Shown here: one piece after another, positions 6,465 to 13,015 of the stretch
Layout of the letters: the number at the start of each line of letters is the position of its first letter
How positions within the stretch are numbered: the stretch's first letter is position 1
NCBI GenBank assembly: GCA_009889585.1
Contig: WUQV01000294.1
Coordinates: 1 to 14,069 of the forward strand
From: Candidatus Bathyarchaeota archaeon
GTDB lineage: Archaea > Thermoproteota > Bathyarchaeia > Bathyarchaeales > WUQV01
DNA length: 14,069 bases
Reading direction: 5' to 3'
Program-made: the position numbers and the translations under genes
Notes under the pieces: generated by a model
What the model was told of the DNA's origin: nothing
The model's input: the letters and a program-made list of their open reading frames with translations, nothing else
Database searches by the model: none

Positions 6465-9242
6465 TTAGAAGGCCCTGACTTGTTTCTTTAATGCTTCCTC
6501 AGCCTTCGTTAACGCCTCCTCGATCATCTCAGGCTTAGTCCCCCCTCCTTGAGCGAAATCAGGCCTTCCGCTTCCCCCTCCGCCGAGCGATGAGGCAGCT
6601 ACTTTAGCTAATTCGCTAGCGTTCACATTAAGATTCACAGCAGCTTCCCCCGCCATAATCACAACCCTACCGATTGCTTCATCAACTGCGTAAAACAATG
6701 TAACTAAATGAGGATCACTTTTCACCAACTCACTTGCAATCTTTATCATACGCTCAACATCAACTTCATCAAACTTCTTCTTTAAGAACCTCACATTACC
6801 TATTTTCTTCGCCTCTACTGTCTCCTTAATAAATGCTGCCTCCTTTAACGCTATTTCCTTAAGAAGGCGTTCCTCCCTACGCCTTATCTCTTTATAACTA
6901 TCGAGAAAGCGCTTAGCAGCCTTAGGGAGCCTTTCTAACGGTGCATTTAATACTTCTGCAAGCTCCCTAAGGATTTCCTCATTTCTTTGAACGAACTTTA
7001 ATGCCTCCATTCCAACGCTAAAATCTAACCTTTCTACGCCATCTTGTATACGCTCCGTTCCAACGACCTTAATGAAGCCTATCTCCCCAGCATTCTTAAC
7101 ATGCGTCCCTCCACAAGCTTCAACGTCCCAATCCCCAACCTTTACGACACGAATATCCCTACCCGGCACAACACCGCCTTGATAAAGCCTAAATCCATAC
7201 ATATGCTCAGCTACCTCCCGAGGCATCCATCTAGCCTCTATTGAGACGTCTTGAGCTATTACAGCATTTGCCAACTTCTCGATCTCATGTACTTCTTTTA
7301 ACGATGCCCTTCGATGATGCGATATATCCAACCTAGAGCGTTCAACGTCCTTTTGCGCTCCGGATTGCCATACGTGCTCCCCTAATGCCCTTCTAGCGGC
7401 GCTGATTAAAATATGAGTAGCCGTATGGGCCTTCATGAGGGCGTATCGACGATCCCAATCGATCTCGCCCTTAACGACCGTCCCTTCCGACGGGAGCTCG
7501 CCCTTTACTAAGTGGACGACGACCTTTCCCACTTTTTTGACATCTACGACTTCGCACGTCCTTCCGCCGAATGAAAGCCGGCCTACATCAGCTGGTTGTC
7601 CACCTCCCTCCGGGTAGAAAGCCGTTGCATCCAATACGACGTAACGATCTTCTATGACCTTAAGGACCTTAGCTTCGAACTCTTTCGCGTACGGATCTTC
7701 GTAGTAAATAGCCTTCGTCTCAGGAAGCCCCTTGACCTTCTCCTCTAAGGCCTTGGCCTCTTCATCTACGGCTAGCGGAGGCGCTTGAACGTGGCGTTTA
7801 GCGACGATGGCGTAAAAGCTCTCGGGAACGTCGACCGTTATGCCTTCTTCTTTAGCGACGTCGCGAACGAGCTCCGGAGGAAGCCCATGCGAATCGTAAA
7901 GTTGAATTAACGCCTCCGTTAAGATCTTCGACTCACCTTTAGCCCTTAACTTTTGAGCCTCCCGTCTGACGAGGGATGCTCCCCTCCTCAGGGTATCCTC
8001 GTACTTATCGCGCTCGGTCGAAAGAACCTCTAGGACCTCGTCTCGTGCCTTACTCAAGTGCGGGAAGTCGAAAGACCAATGGCCTATCTGAAGGCTTACG
8101 ACGTCCAACAGCTTCCTTTCGATCCCAAGGGCCTTCAAAAGCCTATACGTACGCCTTAGCAAGAGGCGAGCTAAGTAACCCTCTCGAACGTTCGATGGGA
8201 CGACCCCTTCGGCCAATACGAATGCTAAGCACTTCGTATGATCCGCTACGGCGAAGGCGTTTTCCACGGGTGTTAACGCTTTATCGAGCCCTTCGGCGCT
8301 AAGGCCTACGAACTTCGCGACCCTTTTACGAGCGGCCATTCGATCGACGACCTTCTCGACGTCTATCAAGCCCGAGAACTTCGCGACATCAGTCAACAGC
8401 CCTTCGTCTGGCTCAACCCCGGCCATGTCGAATATCCCCTTTAGAACCGAGCCGTAAACGGCATGGAAGCAGCTGACGCCTCCTTGCGAAAGCCACGTGT
8501 AACGCTCTATGCCGTACCCTGTGTCGACCGTTCTGATCGGTAGTTCGATGAATTCATCGTCTACGACTTTGAACTTCATGAAGACTAAAGTTGATATCTC
8601 AAGGCCTCTAACGATGCCCTCTAAATCCGGCCCAGCGTTACCGCCGCCGGACCAAACGCCTTCCTTATAGATAACCTCCTCGGATGGAATCCCTAAGATG
8701 TTCGTGACGAACTCATGATGATAGCGTACAGTTTCATCCTTCCAATAGATTTCTTGATCGGGGTAGTTGAATGCATGATGGCCTCCCATTTCGAATATCG
8801 TTAAATGCCTGCCGAACGTCAAGCCGACGTTATCTATGTCGACGAATCGTATGCACGGTTGAGCTATTACGAGCGGGTTAGCCGGCGGTGGGATTACGCC
8901 GTTCGTTACGTAAGGTTGAAAGTCGATTATGCTAGCGTGCGTAAAGTATAGGTCGTCCCTCCAACGGGCTACCACAGGGTAAGGCTTTATGCGCTTATGG
9001 CCCCTTCCCTCGAAGAACGATAGGAAGGCCTCTCGCATCTCCCTTAAGCTGTAGGGCTTACGAGTCGGCGGCCTCCCGATGAACGTGTAGCTCGCGCAAC
9101 CGTCTGGGTTGGCTTCGCCGCACGTCTCTTGGCTTAAGTCTTGAGTCCAAAAGTACTCCTTACAACTCGGGCAAAGCCTCCTCACGTAGCCGATTTCGTC
9201 GAAGAATGGGATGTGGTACTCCTCCTCAGGGAAGCGCCTCAA
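6465..9242 (-). CDS. alaS: Alanyl-tRNA synthetase (archaeal type)
   Basis: 925 residues, full length for the archaeal enzyme, which charges tRNA-Ala and clears mischarged Ser/Gly. The N-terminus carries a Cys cluster (C24, C27, C41, C49; LCPSCKEYFW...CGEANPDGC) specific to archaeal AlaRS. Class II aminoacylation motifs include FGRHLTIFEMGGHHAF (about 143-158) and DTGYGIERY (240-248). The editing domain has HTATH (H606, H610) and CGGTH (C710, H714), its metal ligands. The C-Ala domain ends with the Gly-rich GGGGSGRPDFAQGGG (887-901). The start is TTG 9242: TAA lies in frame 30 nt upstream, no ATG precedes the Cys cluster, and a partial SD (GGTG) sits 6-9 nt upstream. Composition changes inside the gene: hand-counted GC is 52-62% in samples at 7441-7500 and 8221-8280 but 38% at 6661-6720 and 6781-6840. 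Confidence 0.98.
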   Translation of the reverse strand: MRRFPEEEYHIPFFDEIGYVRRLCPSCKEYFWTQDLSQETCGEANPDGCASYTFIGRPPTRKPYSLREMREAFLSFFEGRGHKRIKPYPVVARWRDDLYFTHASIIDFQPYVTNGVIPPPANPLVIAQPCIRFVDIDNVGLTFGRHLTIFEMGGHHAFNYPDQEIYWKDETVRYHHEFVTNILGIPSEEVIYKEGVWSGGGNAGPDLEGIVRGLEISTLVFMKFKVVDDEFIELPIRTVDTGYGIERYTWLSQGGVSCFHAVYGSVLKGIFDMAGVEPDEGLLTDVAKFSGLIDVEKVVDRMAARKRVAKFVGLSAEGLDKALTPVENAFAVADHTKCLAFVLAEGVVPSNVREGYLARLLLRRTYRLLKALGIERKLLDVVSLQIGHWSFDFPHLSKARDEVLEVLSTERDKYEDTLRRGASLVRREAQKLRAKGESKILTEALIQLYDSHGLPPELVRDVAKEEGITVDVPESFYAIVAKRHVQAPPLAVDEEAKALEEKVKGLPETKAIYYEDPYAKEFEAKVLKVIEDRYVVLDATAFYPEGGGQPADVGRLSFGGRTCEVVDVKKVGKVVVHLVKGELPSEGTVVKGEIDWDRRYALMKAHTATHILISAARRALGEHVWQSGAQKDVERSRLDISHHRRASLKEVHEIEKLANAVIAQDVSIEARWMPREVAEHMYGFRLYQGGVVPGRDIRVVKVGDWDVEACGGTHVKNAGEIGFIKVVGTERIQDGVERLDFSVGMEALKFVQRNEEILRELAEVLNAPLERLPKAAKRFLDSYKEIRRREERLLKEIALKEAAFIKETVEAKKIGNVRFLKKKFDEVDVERMIKIASELVKSDPHLVTLFYAVDEAIGRVVIMAGEAAVNLNVNASELAKVAASSLGGGGSGRPDFAQGGGTKPEMIEEALTKAEEALKKQVRAF

Positions 9243-9373
9243 CGTGACACCGACGAGCGCAGCTAATCGTTAACGTGAAATCGATGCTTAAAACGTTAGC
9301 CGTATGTAGCGACTAGCCTTTTGATGATCATCGTCGGAAGGTGAGAAAAATGGGGGTTCTTGATCCCGTTTAC
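9243..9373. other. Intergenic DNA between alaS and the mobile element
   Basis: This stretch holds the alaS upstream region and, at 9369-9373, the TTTAC target of the element. I see no gene. Before the insertion it would have been the 3' flank of the aminotransferase gene: bases 9370-9372 read TAA on the minus strand, in frame. Confidence 0.45.
9286..9293 (-). promoter_or_regulatory. Possible alaS promoter
   Basis: On the minus strand TTTTAAGC sits about 45 nt ahead of the TTG start, placing transcription near 9264 with a leader of about 20 nt. GCTAATCGTT (9262-9271) and AACGTTAGC (9292-9300) form an imperfect inverted repeat around it. Moderate support only. Confidence 0.35.
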
Positions 9374-9689
9374 AAAAAGTTAGCCAGAAAGCCCCTAACT
9401 TTTAGTTAAGGGATGAACGGCGTAAAGCTTTAAATGCCATCCTAACGGCCTATCATCCGTCGGAGCCTGAGGGAAGAGCGGCTTGCCGTTAGGGCGGAGA
9501 CAAGATCCGCGCCCTACGAGGGCGCCGATAATCCTGGGCCCGTTGAAAGGCTGGGCGAACGGGCTTGGCGACAAGCCCCAAGGGCTCGGCCTAGAGGGTA
9601 GGGATAACGGGCTGGTGGCACAGCCTTCGCTTCGAAGGCATCGATGCCAGAAGCGAGAATCTCCTGGCTTCAGCCGTGGAGAGTGTCAA
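9374..9689 (+). mobile_element. tnpB-less IS200/IS605-type element (316 bp) at TTTAC
   Basis: The left boundary follows TTTAC (9369-9373), a target of the kind used by IS608-like elements. Just inside it AAAAGTTAG (9375-9383) is a perfect inverted partner of CTAACTTTT (9395-9403), a subterminal hairpin. The right end has a hairpin CTCC-TGGCT/AGCCG-GGAG (9661-9681) followed by GAGTGTCAA-type terminal sequence. A GAATCTCC-stem-TTCAGCC-stem-GGAG...GTCAA end is the classic right end of archaeal IS605/IS1341 elements (recognised by eye). Joining the flanks gives CGTTTAC|TTCGTTATC and rebuilds a normal 3' end for the neighbouring aminotransferase gene. There is no intact transposase. A short frame LRDERRKALNAILTAYHPSE (9406 onward, TAG at 9490-9492) could be a remnant of the TnpB C-terminus but is weak. 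Confidence 0.7.
9427..9689 (+). ncRNA. Structured RNA candidate (omega-RNA/reRNA-like)
   Basis: This part of the element is GC-rich in an AT-rich surrounding and full of stems: CCTAACGGC (9441-9449) with GCCGTTAGG (9485-9493); GCGCCC (9509-9514) with GGGCGC (9520-9525); GCCCGTT (9538-9544) with AACGGGC (9558-9564); GGGCTTG (9561-9567), GNRA loop GCGA, CAAGCCC (9572-9578); TTCGCTTC (9626-9633) with GAAGCGAG (9650-9657) enclosing GGCA-TCGA-TGCC (9637-9648); and the right-end hairpin. Some stems are mutually exclusive. A TATA-like CTTTAAATG at 9428-9436 could start a transcript near 9457. In TnpB systems the omega RNA ends at the right end and its guide is the flanking DNA, here starting at 9690. 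RNA identity is inferred from structure and context. Confidence 0.5.
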
Positions 9690-10900
9690 TTCGTTATCTC
9701 TTCTACGCCTTCATGGAATAACCTTAACCCTTCTTCGATTACGTTCATCGGGACCGAATATGAGTACCTTAAATAACCATCGCCAGCTTTAGCTGGAAAC
9801 CCTGGAAAACCAGGGATCATCACCACGCCCTTTAAGTTCATCATCCTTATGGCGAACTCCTCTGTTGTCATGCCTATTTTCTTAAGTACTTCCTTAACGC
9901 ATGGGAAGAGGTAGAAGGCGCCAGGCGCTTTCTTAACCCTGACTTCCGGCACTTCGTTTAACAGCTTGTACGACAAATCCCTTCTACGTTTATAATCGTC
10001 AAGGATCTCGTTGAAAAAATCCATAGGGCCATTTAAAGCTGCCACCCCAGCCTTTTGAACAAAAGCACATGTGCATGAAAAGTTATTTATCGCGAATAAA
10101 GTAAACCTTTTAATTGCTTCCTCTTTAGCGACAATGTAGCCTAACCTCCAGCCAGTCATGGACCATGTTTTCGAAAAACCATTCACGTAAATTATGAAGT
10201 CCCTCCAATTTTCATCGCTTAAAACGCTTTGAAATTCAACTTCTCCATACACATAATGATCATATATTTCATCCGAAAGGACAAGTATTCCCCTCTCTTT
10301 AGCTGTTTCGAGCACTCCCTTAATTTCAGATGGTGAACACATAGCGCCAGTTGGATTATGAGGGAAGTTCAAAATTATCATCTTAGTCTTATTGGTTATT
10401 AAATTTTGAACACCTTCCAGCGTCATCCTAAAGTCCTCATCCCACTTTAACTCATAAAACACAGGAATTCCTCCAGAGTAACGAACTATGGATTCGTACG
10501 CTGGAAACCCAGGGTCAGGTATTACGACTTCATCCCCATTTTCGACGTAGCTAGCTATCGCGATAAATAAACACGCCTTAGCCCCAGGGAGCACTATCGT
10601 TTCCTCAGGCTTTACGTCACCTGCCCTCGTGAACTTAGAAACGTGATCAGCTATCGCCGATCTAAGCTCTAGTATGCCAGGCGGCGAAACGTATCTGGTG
10701 AAGCCCTCCTTTAAGGCCCTTATCGCAGCTTCAACTACATGAGTTGGCGTAGGGAAGTCAGGTTGACCTATTCCAAAGGATACGATCTTCATGCCCTTAA
10801 GGGCTAATGATGAAGCCATATCGAGGTAATCGAATGCCTTCTCAGTCGAAAGCTCTAAAGATTGTTTAGAAAACCTTAATGATGGAGGCTTATCATTCAT
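9686..10900 (-). CDS. Class I/II pyridoxal-phosphate aminotransferase (aspartate aminotransferase-like)
   Basis: 404 residues with the full fold-type I set: SFGIGQPDFPTP near the N-terminus (41-52), HNPTG (N182), LSDEIYD (D210, Y213), the PLP lysine K244 in NGFSKTWSMTGWRLGY, and the substrate-carboxylate Arg378 in YLRYSYS. It transfers amino groups between amino acids and 2-oxo acids; exact substrates (aspartate, alanine, aromatic or branched-chain) cannot be told from sequence. ATG 10900 follows the panB stop by 10 nt with AAGGT upstream, so the two genes share a transcript. That suggests a link to valine/ketoisovalerate or beta-alanine supply for pantothenate, an inference. The last codon (Asn) and TGA stop (9686-9688) span or lie in the mobile element; without it the gene would end Lys-TAA. 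Confidence 0.96.
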   Translation of the reverse strand: MNDKPPSLRFSKQSLELSTEKAFDYLDMASSLALKGMKIVSFGIGQPDFPTPTHVVEAAIRALKEGFTRYVSPPGILELRSAIADHVSKFTRAGDVKPEETIVLPGAKACLFIAIASYVENGDEVVIPDPGFPAYESIVRYSGGIPVFYELKWDEDFRMTLEGVQNLITNKTKMIILNFPHNPTGAMCSPSEIKGVLETAKERGILVLSDEIYDHYVYGEVEFQSVLSDENWRDFIIYVNGFSKTWSMTGWRLGYIVAKEEAIKRFTLFAINNFSCTCAFVQKAGVAALNGPMDFFNEILDDYKRRRDLSYKLLNEVPEVRVKKAPGAFYLFPCVKEVLKKIGMTTEEFAIRMMNLKGVVMIPGFPGFPAKAGDGYLRYSYSVPMNVIEEGLRLFHEGVEEITN

Positions 10901-10910
10901 TAGTAGTACC

Positions 10911-11777
10911 TTATCCTCTTCCTATCATCTTAATTAATTTTTCATATTCTCCTTCCTTCATATGAGCGATGTACTCCTTTGACGGATACACCTTCTCCCT
11001 AACCTCCCTACAGTACTCCTTAAAAGCGTTTAAAATTATCTCCCTTAAATTAGCATAACTCTTAGCAAACCATGGCTTTACCCCTATCGTTAACCCTAGG
11101 ATATCTGGAGATAATAACAACTGTCCATCGCAATAAGGACCACCTCCTATTCCAAACGTAATCAACCCCGTCTCCTTCACAACTATTTTACCAACTTCTT
11201 CAGGAACGTTTTCCAATAGGACGGCGAACGCTCCAGCTCCCTCTAAAGCTTTAGCATCATCTAATATCCTCTTAGCTGAAATTGCATCACTACTTTGAAC
11301 CATATATCCACCTAACATCGAGACCTTTTGTGGAGTTAACCCTAAATGTCCTATAACTGGTATTCCGAATTCAACTATGGCTTTAACCCTATCAGCTATT
11401 TCAGCTCCACCTTCCATCTTAACTGCATCACAACCTGCTTTAAGAAACTTTCCAGCATTTTCAATAGCATCCTTAATGCTAGGTTGATAAGACATAAAAG
11501 GCATGTCCCCAACGATGAAAGCATATTTTATCCCTCTGACTACAGCCCTTGTATGATGCAACATTTCATCCATAGTAACAGGCAATGTAGTTGGATATCC
11601 TAAGACCGTCATCCCTAAGGAGTCACCAATGAGGACCATATCTACGCCAGCTTCATCCGCTAACACAGCCGTAGGATAATCATATAATACTACCCATGTA
11701 ATCTTTTCGCCCTCCCTCTTCTTCCTTAACAAAGTCCTTATGGTAACCTTCCTTCTTTCCTCGGACATAGAGATCAC
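10911..11777 (-). CDS. panB: Ketopantoate hydroxymethyltransferase
   Basis: Makes 2-dehydropantoate from 2-oxoisovalerate and methylenetetrahydrofolate (or the archaeal pterin equivalent), the first committed step to pantothenate and CoA. 288 residues from GTG 11777, or 285 from ATG 11768 (MSEERRKVTIR), which I consider equally likely; the family usually begins shortly before VTIR. Diagnostic TIM-barrel motifs: LIGDSLGMTVLGYPTTLPVT (49-68; metal ligand D51), GDMPFMSY (D91), VKMEGG (K120, E122), HLGLTPQ (144-150) and LLENVPEE (catalytic Glu, 189). A TATA-like element in the inverted repeat at 11795-11807 places transcription at about 11775, so the message is nearly leaderless. The gene is AT-rich (about 38% GC in hand-counted samples). 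It is followed by an aminotransferase gene. Confidence 0.97.
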   Translation of the reverse strand: MISMSEERRKVTIRTLLRKKREGEKITWVVLYDYPTAVLADEAGVDMVLIGDSLGMTVLGYPTTLPVTMDEMLHHTRAVVRGIKYAFIVGDMPFMSYQPSIKDAIENAGKFLKAGCDAVKMEGGAEIADRVKAIVEFGIPVIGHLGLTPQKVSMLGGYMVQSSDAISAKRILDDAKALEGAGAFAVLLENVPEEVGKIVVKETGLITFGIGGGPYCDGQLLLSPDILGLTIGVKPWFAKSYANLREIILNAFKEYCREVREKVYPSKEYIAHMKEGEYEKLIKMIGRG

Positions 11778-11794
11778 GATTAAAGAGCCCTAAG

Positions 11795-11807
11795 GGTTAA
11801 ATTAACC
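11795..11807 (-). promoter_or_regulatory. panB promoter with inverted repeat
   Basis: GGTTAAATTAACC is a 6-bp inverted repeat around one central base and contains the likely TATA element (TTAATTTAA on the minus strand). Its centre is about 26 nt from the GTG at 11777. A regulator bound here would block TBP; this is inferred only from the overlap. Confidence 0.4.
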
Positions 11808-11870
11808 TTTTCGTAAGATTTACCATGGACGCAACCTCGTTAAAAGCCAAAGGGCGGTGAAGTTCTTTAG

Positions 11871-12806
11871 TCATGTAGGCTTAGGTATTGCTAGATCTTG
11901 CGGGCCGACCTTAGATAACTTAGCCTCCGGATAGTGCTTCTCTATCAACGAAATGATTATTTCAGCGTATTTGACCTTCTCTTTTGCCAAAAAGGCTAAA
12001 TGCTCAGGGTTGACCCAAGGCTTATACAGCGCTGATACGCTTGGTCCTGGCTCGATTTTATAATAACATGGGGCTGCCACCCTAGCTATCTCCGGCGTCT
12101 CCCAAAACCTTACGAAGCCTCCGAATGAATCAAACAGATAAACGTGCACATCTATAGGAATGCTTATTGCGCTTCTAATCGCCGCTAACATAGGAAGCGT
12201 TAAATCTCCAACTGGGTTAAACGTATTAGCTCCAAGCATTTCCAATACCTTAGCTCCAGCTGGATTTCCATGTCCAGCGAATATTGATACCTTAAATACA
12301 ACATCCTTTGGTATTTCTCCATCTTCACGCATCTTACTTAAAAGCCAAAGAAGCCCTTCATCCATTATAAGGAACCCTCTAAAGCCGAAATCAATGGCCC
12401 TCATAATATCAGCTATCGTATATCGAAGGTTATCAGAGCCTCTAATCCTCAACCCAGAGAGAACGCCTTCAATAGTTCTAACTTGGCCTCCTAGATCCCA
12501 AATGGTCCTAGGCCCTGGCGTAACTATTACCTCAACCTTAGCATCCCTAGCTAATTCAGCGAATTCCTTAAGCTCATCATCGGATAATAACGTTGAACCC
12601 ATGACCATGGAGATCACCCTATGCACAGGGATATCCCGCTTATCCATCTCATCTATCAACGCCCTTAACGTAGACGGACGTTCTATGCCGGAGACCTCGA
12701 TCCTATAATGGCAACCGTCAGGGAACCTCTTAACGGACGTCGGCAGCCCGTAAAGGTCCCTGCCCGGCACACCGTATTTCTCTATAATGGATTCTATGCT
12801 CTTCAA
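11871..12806 (-). CDS. Conserved TIM-barrel-like protein (possibly annotated U32-like peptidase), function uncertain
   Basis: 311 residues of a highly conserved protein that I have seen in thermophilic bacteria and archaea without an established role; some databases may label it U32-like, which I cannot verify. The sequence alternates strands and helices like a TIM barrel. Stretches that look like active-site loops are DLYGLPTSVKRFPDGCHYRIE (18-37), VIVTPGPRTIWDLGGQ (93-108), GLRIRGSDNLRY (118-129), GFLIMDEGLLWLL (144-156), IFAGHGNPAGAKVLEM (175-190), DVHVYLFDSFGGFVRFWE (219-236) and KIEPGPS (250-256). No signal peptide or membrane segment is seen. The start is TTG 12806, with an in-frame TGA 18 nt upstream and GGTG 8-11 nt before it. 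It is transcribed alone ahead of panB, separated by 93 nt. Confidence 0.82.
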   Translation of the reverse strand: MKSIESIIEKYGVPGRDLYGLPTSVKRFPDGCHYRIEVSGIERPSTLRALIDEMDKRDIPVHRVISMVMGSTLLSDDELKEFAELARDAKVEVIVTPGPRTIWDLGGQVRTIEGVLSGLRIRGSDNLRYTIADIMRAIDFGFRGFLIMDEGLLWLLSKMREDGEIPKDVVFKVSIFAGHGNPAGAKVLEMLGANTFNPVGDLTLPMLAAIRSAISIPIDVHVYLFDSFGGFVRFWETPEIARVAAPCYYKIEPGPSVSALYKPWVNPEHLAFLAKEKVKYAEIIISLIEKHYPEAKLSKVGPQDLAIPKPT

Positions 12807-12840
12807 GAGCTTACACCACGGTCATTTTACGTTTCACTAA

Positions 12841-12850
12841 TTTATAAAAT
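12841..12850 (-). promoter_or_regulatory. Promoter of the TIM-barrel gene
   Basis: ATTTTATAAA on the minus strand is a strong archaeal TATA box. Transcription would start near 12819, giving a leader of about 13 nt that contains the GGTG ribosome-binding sequence before the TTG start. Confidence 0.6.
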
Positions 12851-12965
12851 GTGCGTTAACCTATGACCGAGGCTTAAACGGAGCGTAAACATAGCTCATG
12901 TTCTAACGAGAGGCATGAGATGGAGGGGTTATGGGGCCCTTTAAATCAACGAATGGAGCTGTAGC

Positions 12966-13009
12966 GAAAAGCGTTGGTTAAACGCTAGAGGCCTCTGACA
13001 GAAGTCAGA
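12966..13009 (-). terminator. Tandem hairpins downstream of the ABC-2 permease gene
   Basis: After the stop codon, TCTGAC/GTCAGA with an AGAA loop (12994-13009) is followed by AGCGTT/AACGCT with a 5-nt loop (12970-12986), then TTTTCG on the minus strand. The second hairpin plus T-run resembles a terminator. The rest of the gap to the next gene (12851-12965) shows nothing further that I can assign. Confidence 0.4.
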
Positions 13010-13015
13010 AGTAAT

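Noticed and set aside
9598..9615. Similarity of GTAGGGATAACGGGCTGG to the conserved 23S rRNA segment TAGGGATAACAGGCTGA
   Set aside because: Only a short stretch matches, the flanks do not follow rRNA, and the interval is better explained as part of the mobile element's RNA.
9427..9689. RNase P RNA or SRP RNA
   Set aside because: I could not find the conserved core of RNase P (GAGGAAAGUC with its ACAGAA partner) or the SRP helix-8 motif (GGAAGG/AGCAG region). The right-end hairpin and target site fit an IS605 element better.
9483..9776. 97-codon open frame on the plus strand from TTG
   Set aside because: It runs through the structured RNA region and then antisense through the aminotransferase gene. 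The protein has no family resemblance and the frame is explained by GC-rich DNA.
12851..13015. C/D-box sRNA suggested by CTGA and ATGAGATGGAG motifs
   Set aside because: No properly spaced C, D', C' and D boxes could be assembled; the CTGA is part of a simple hairpin.
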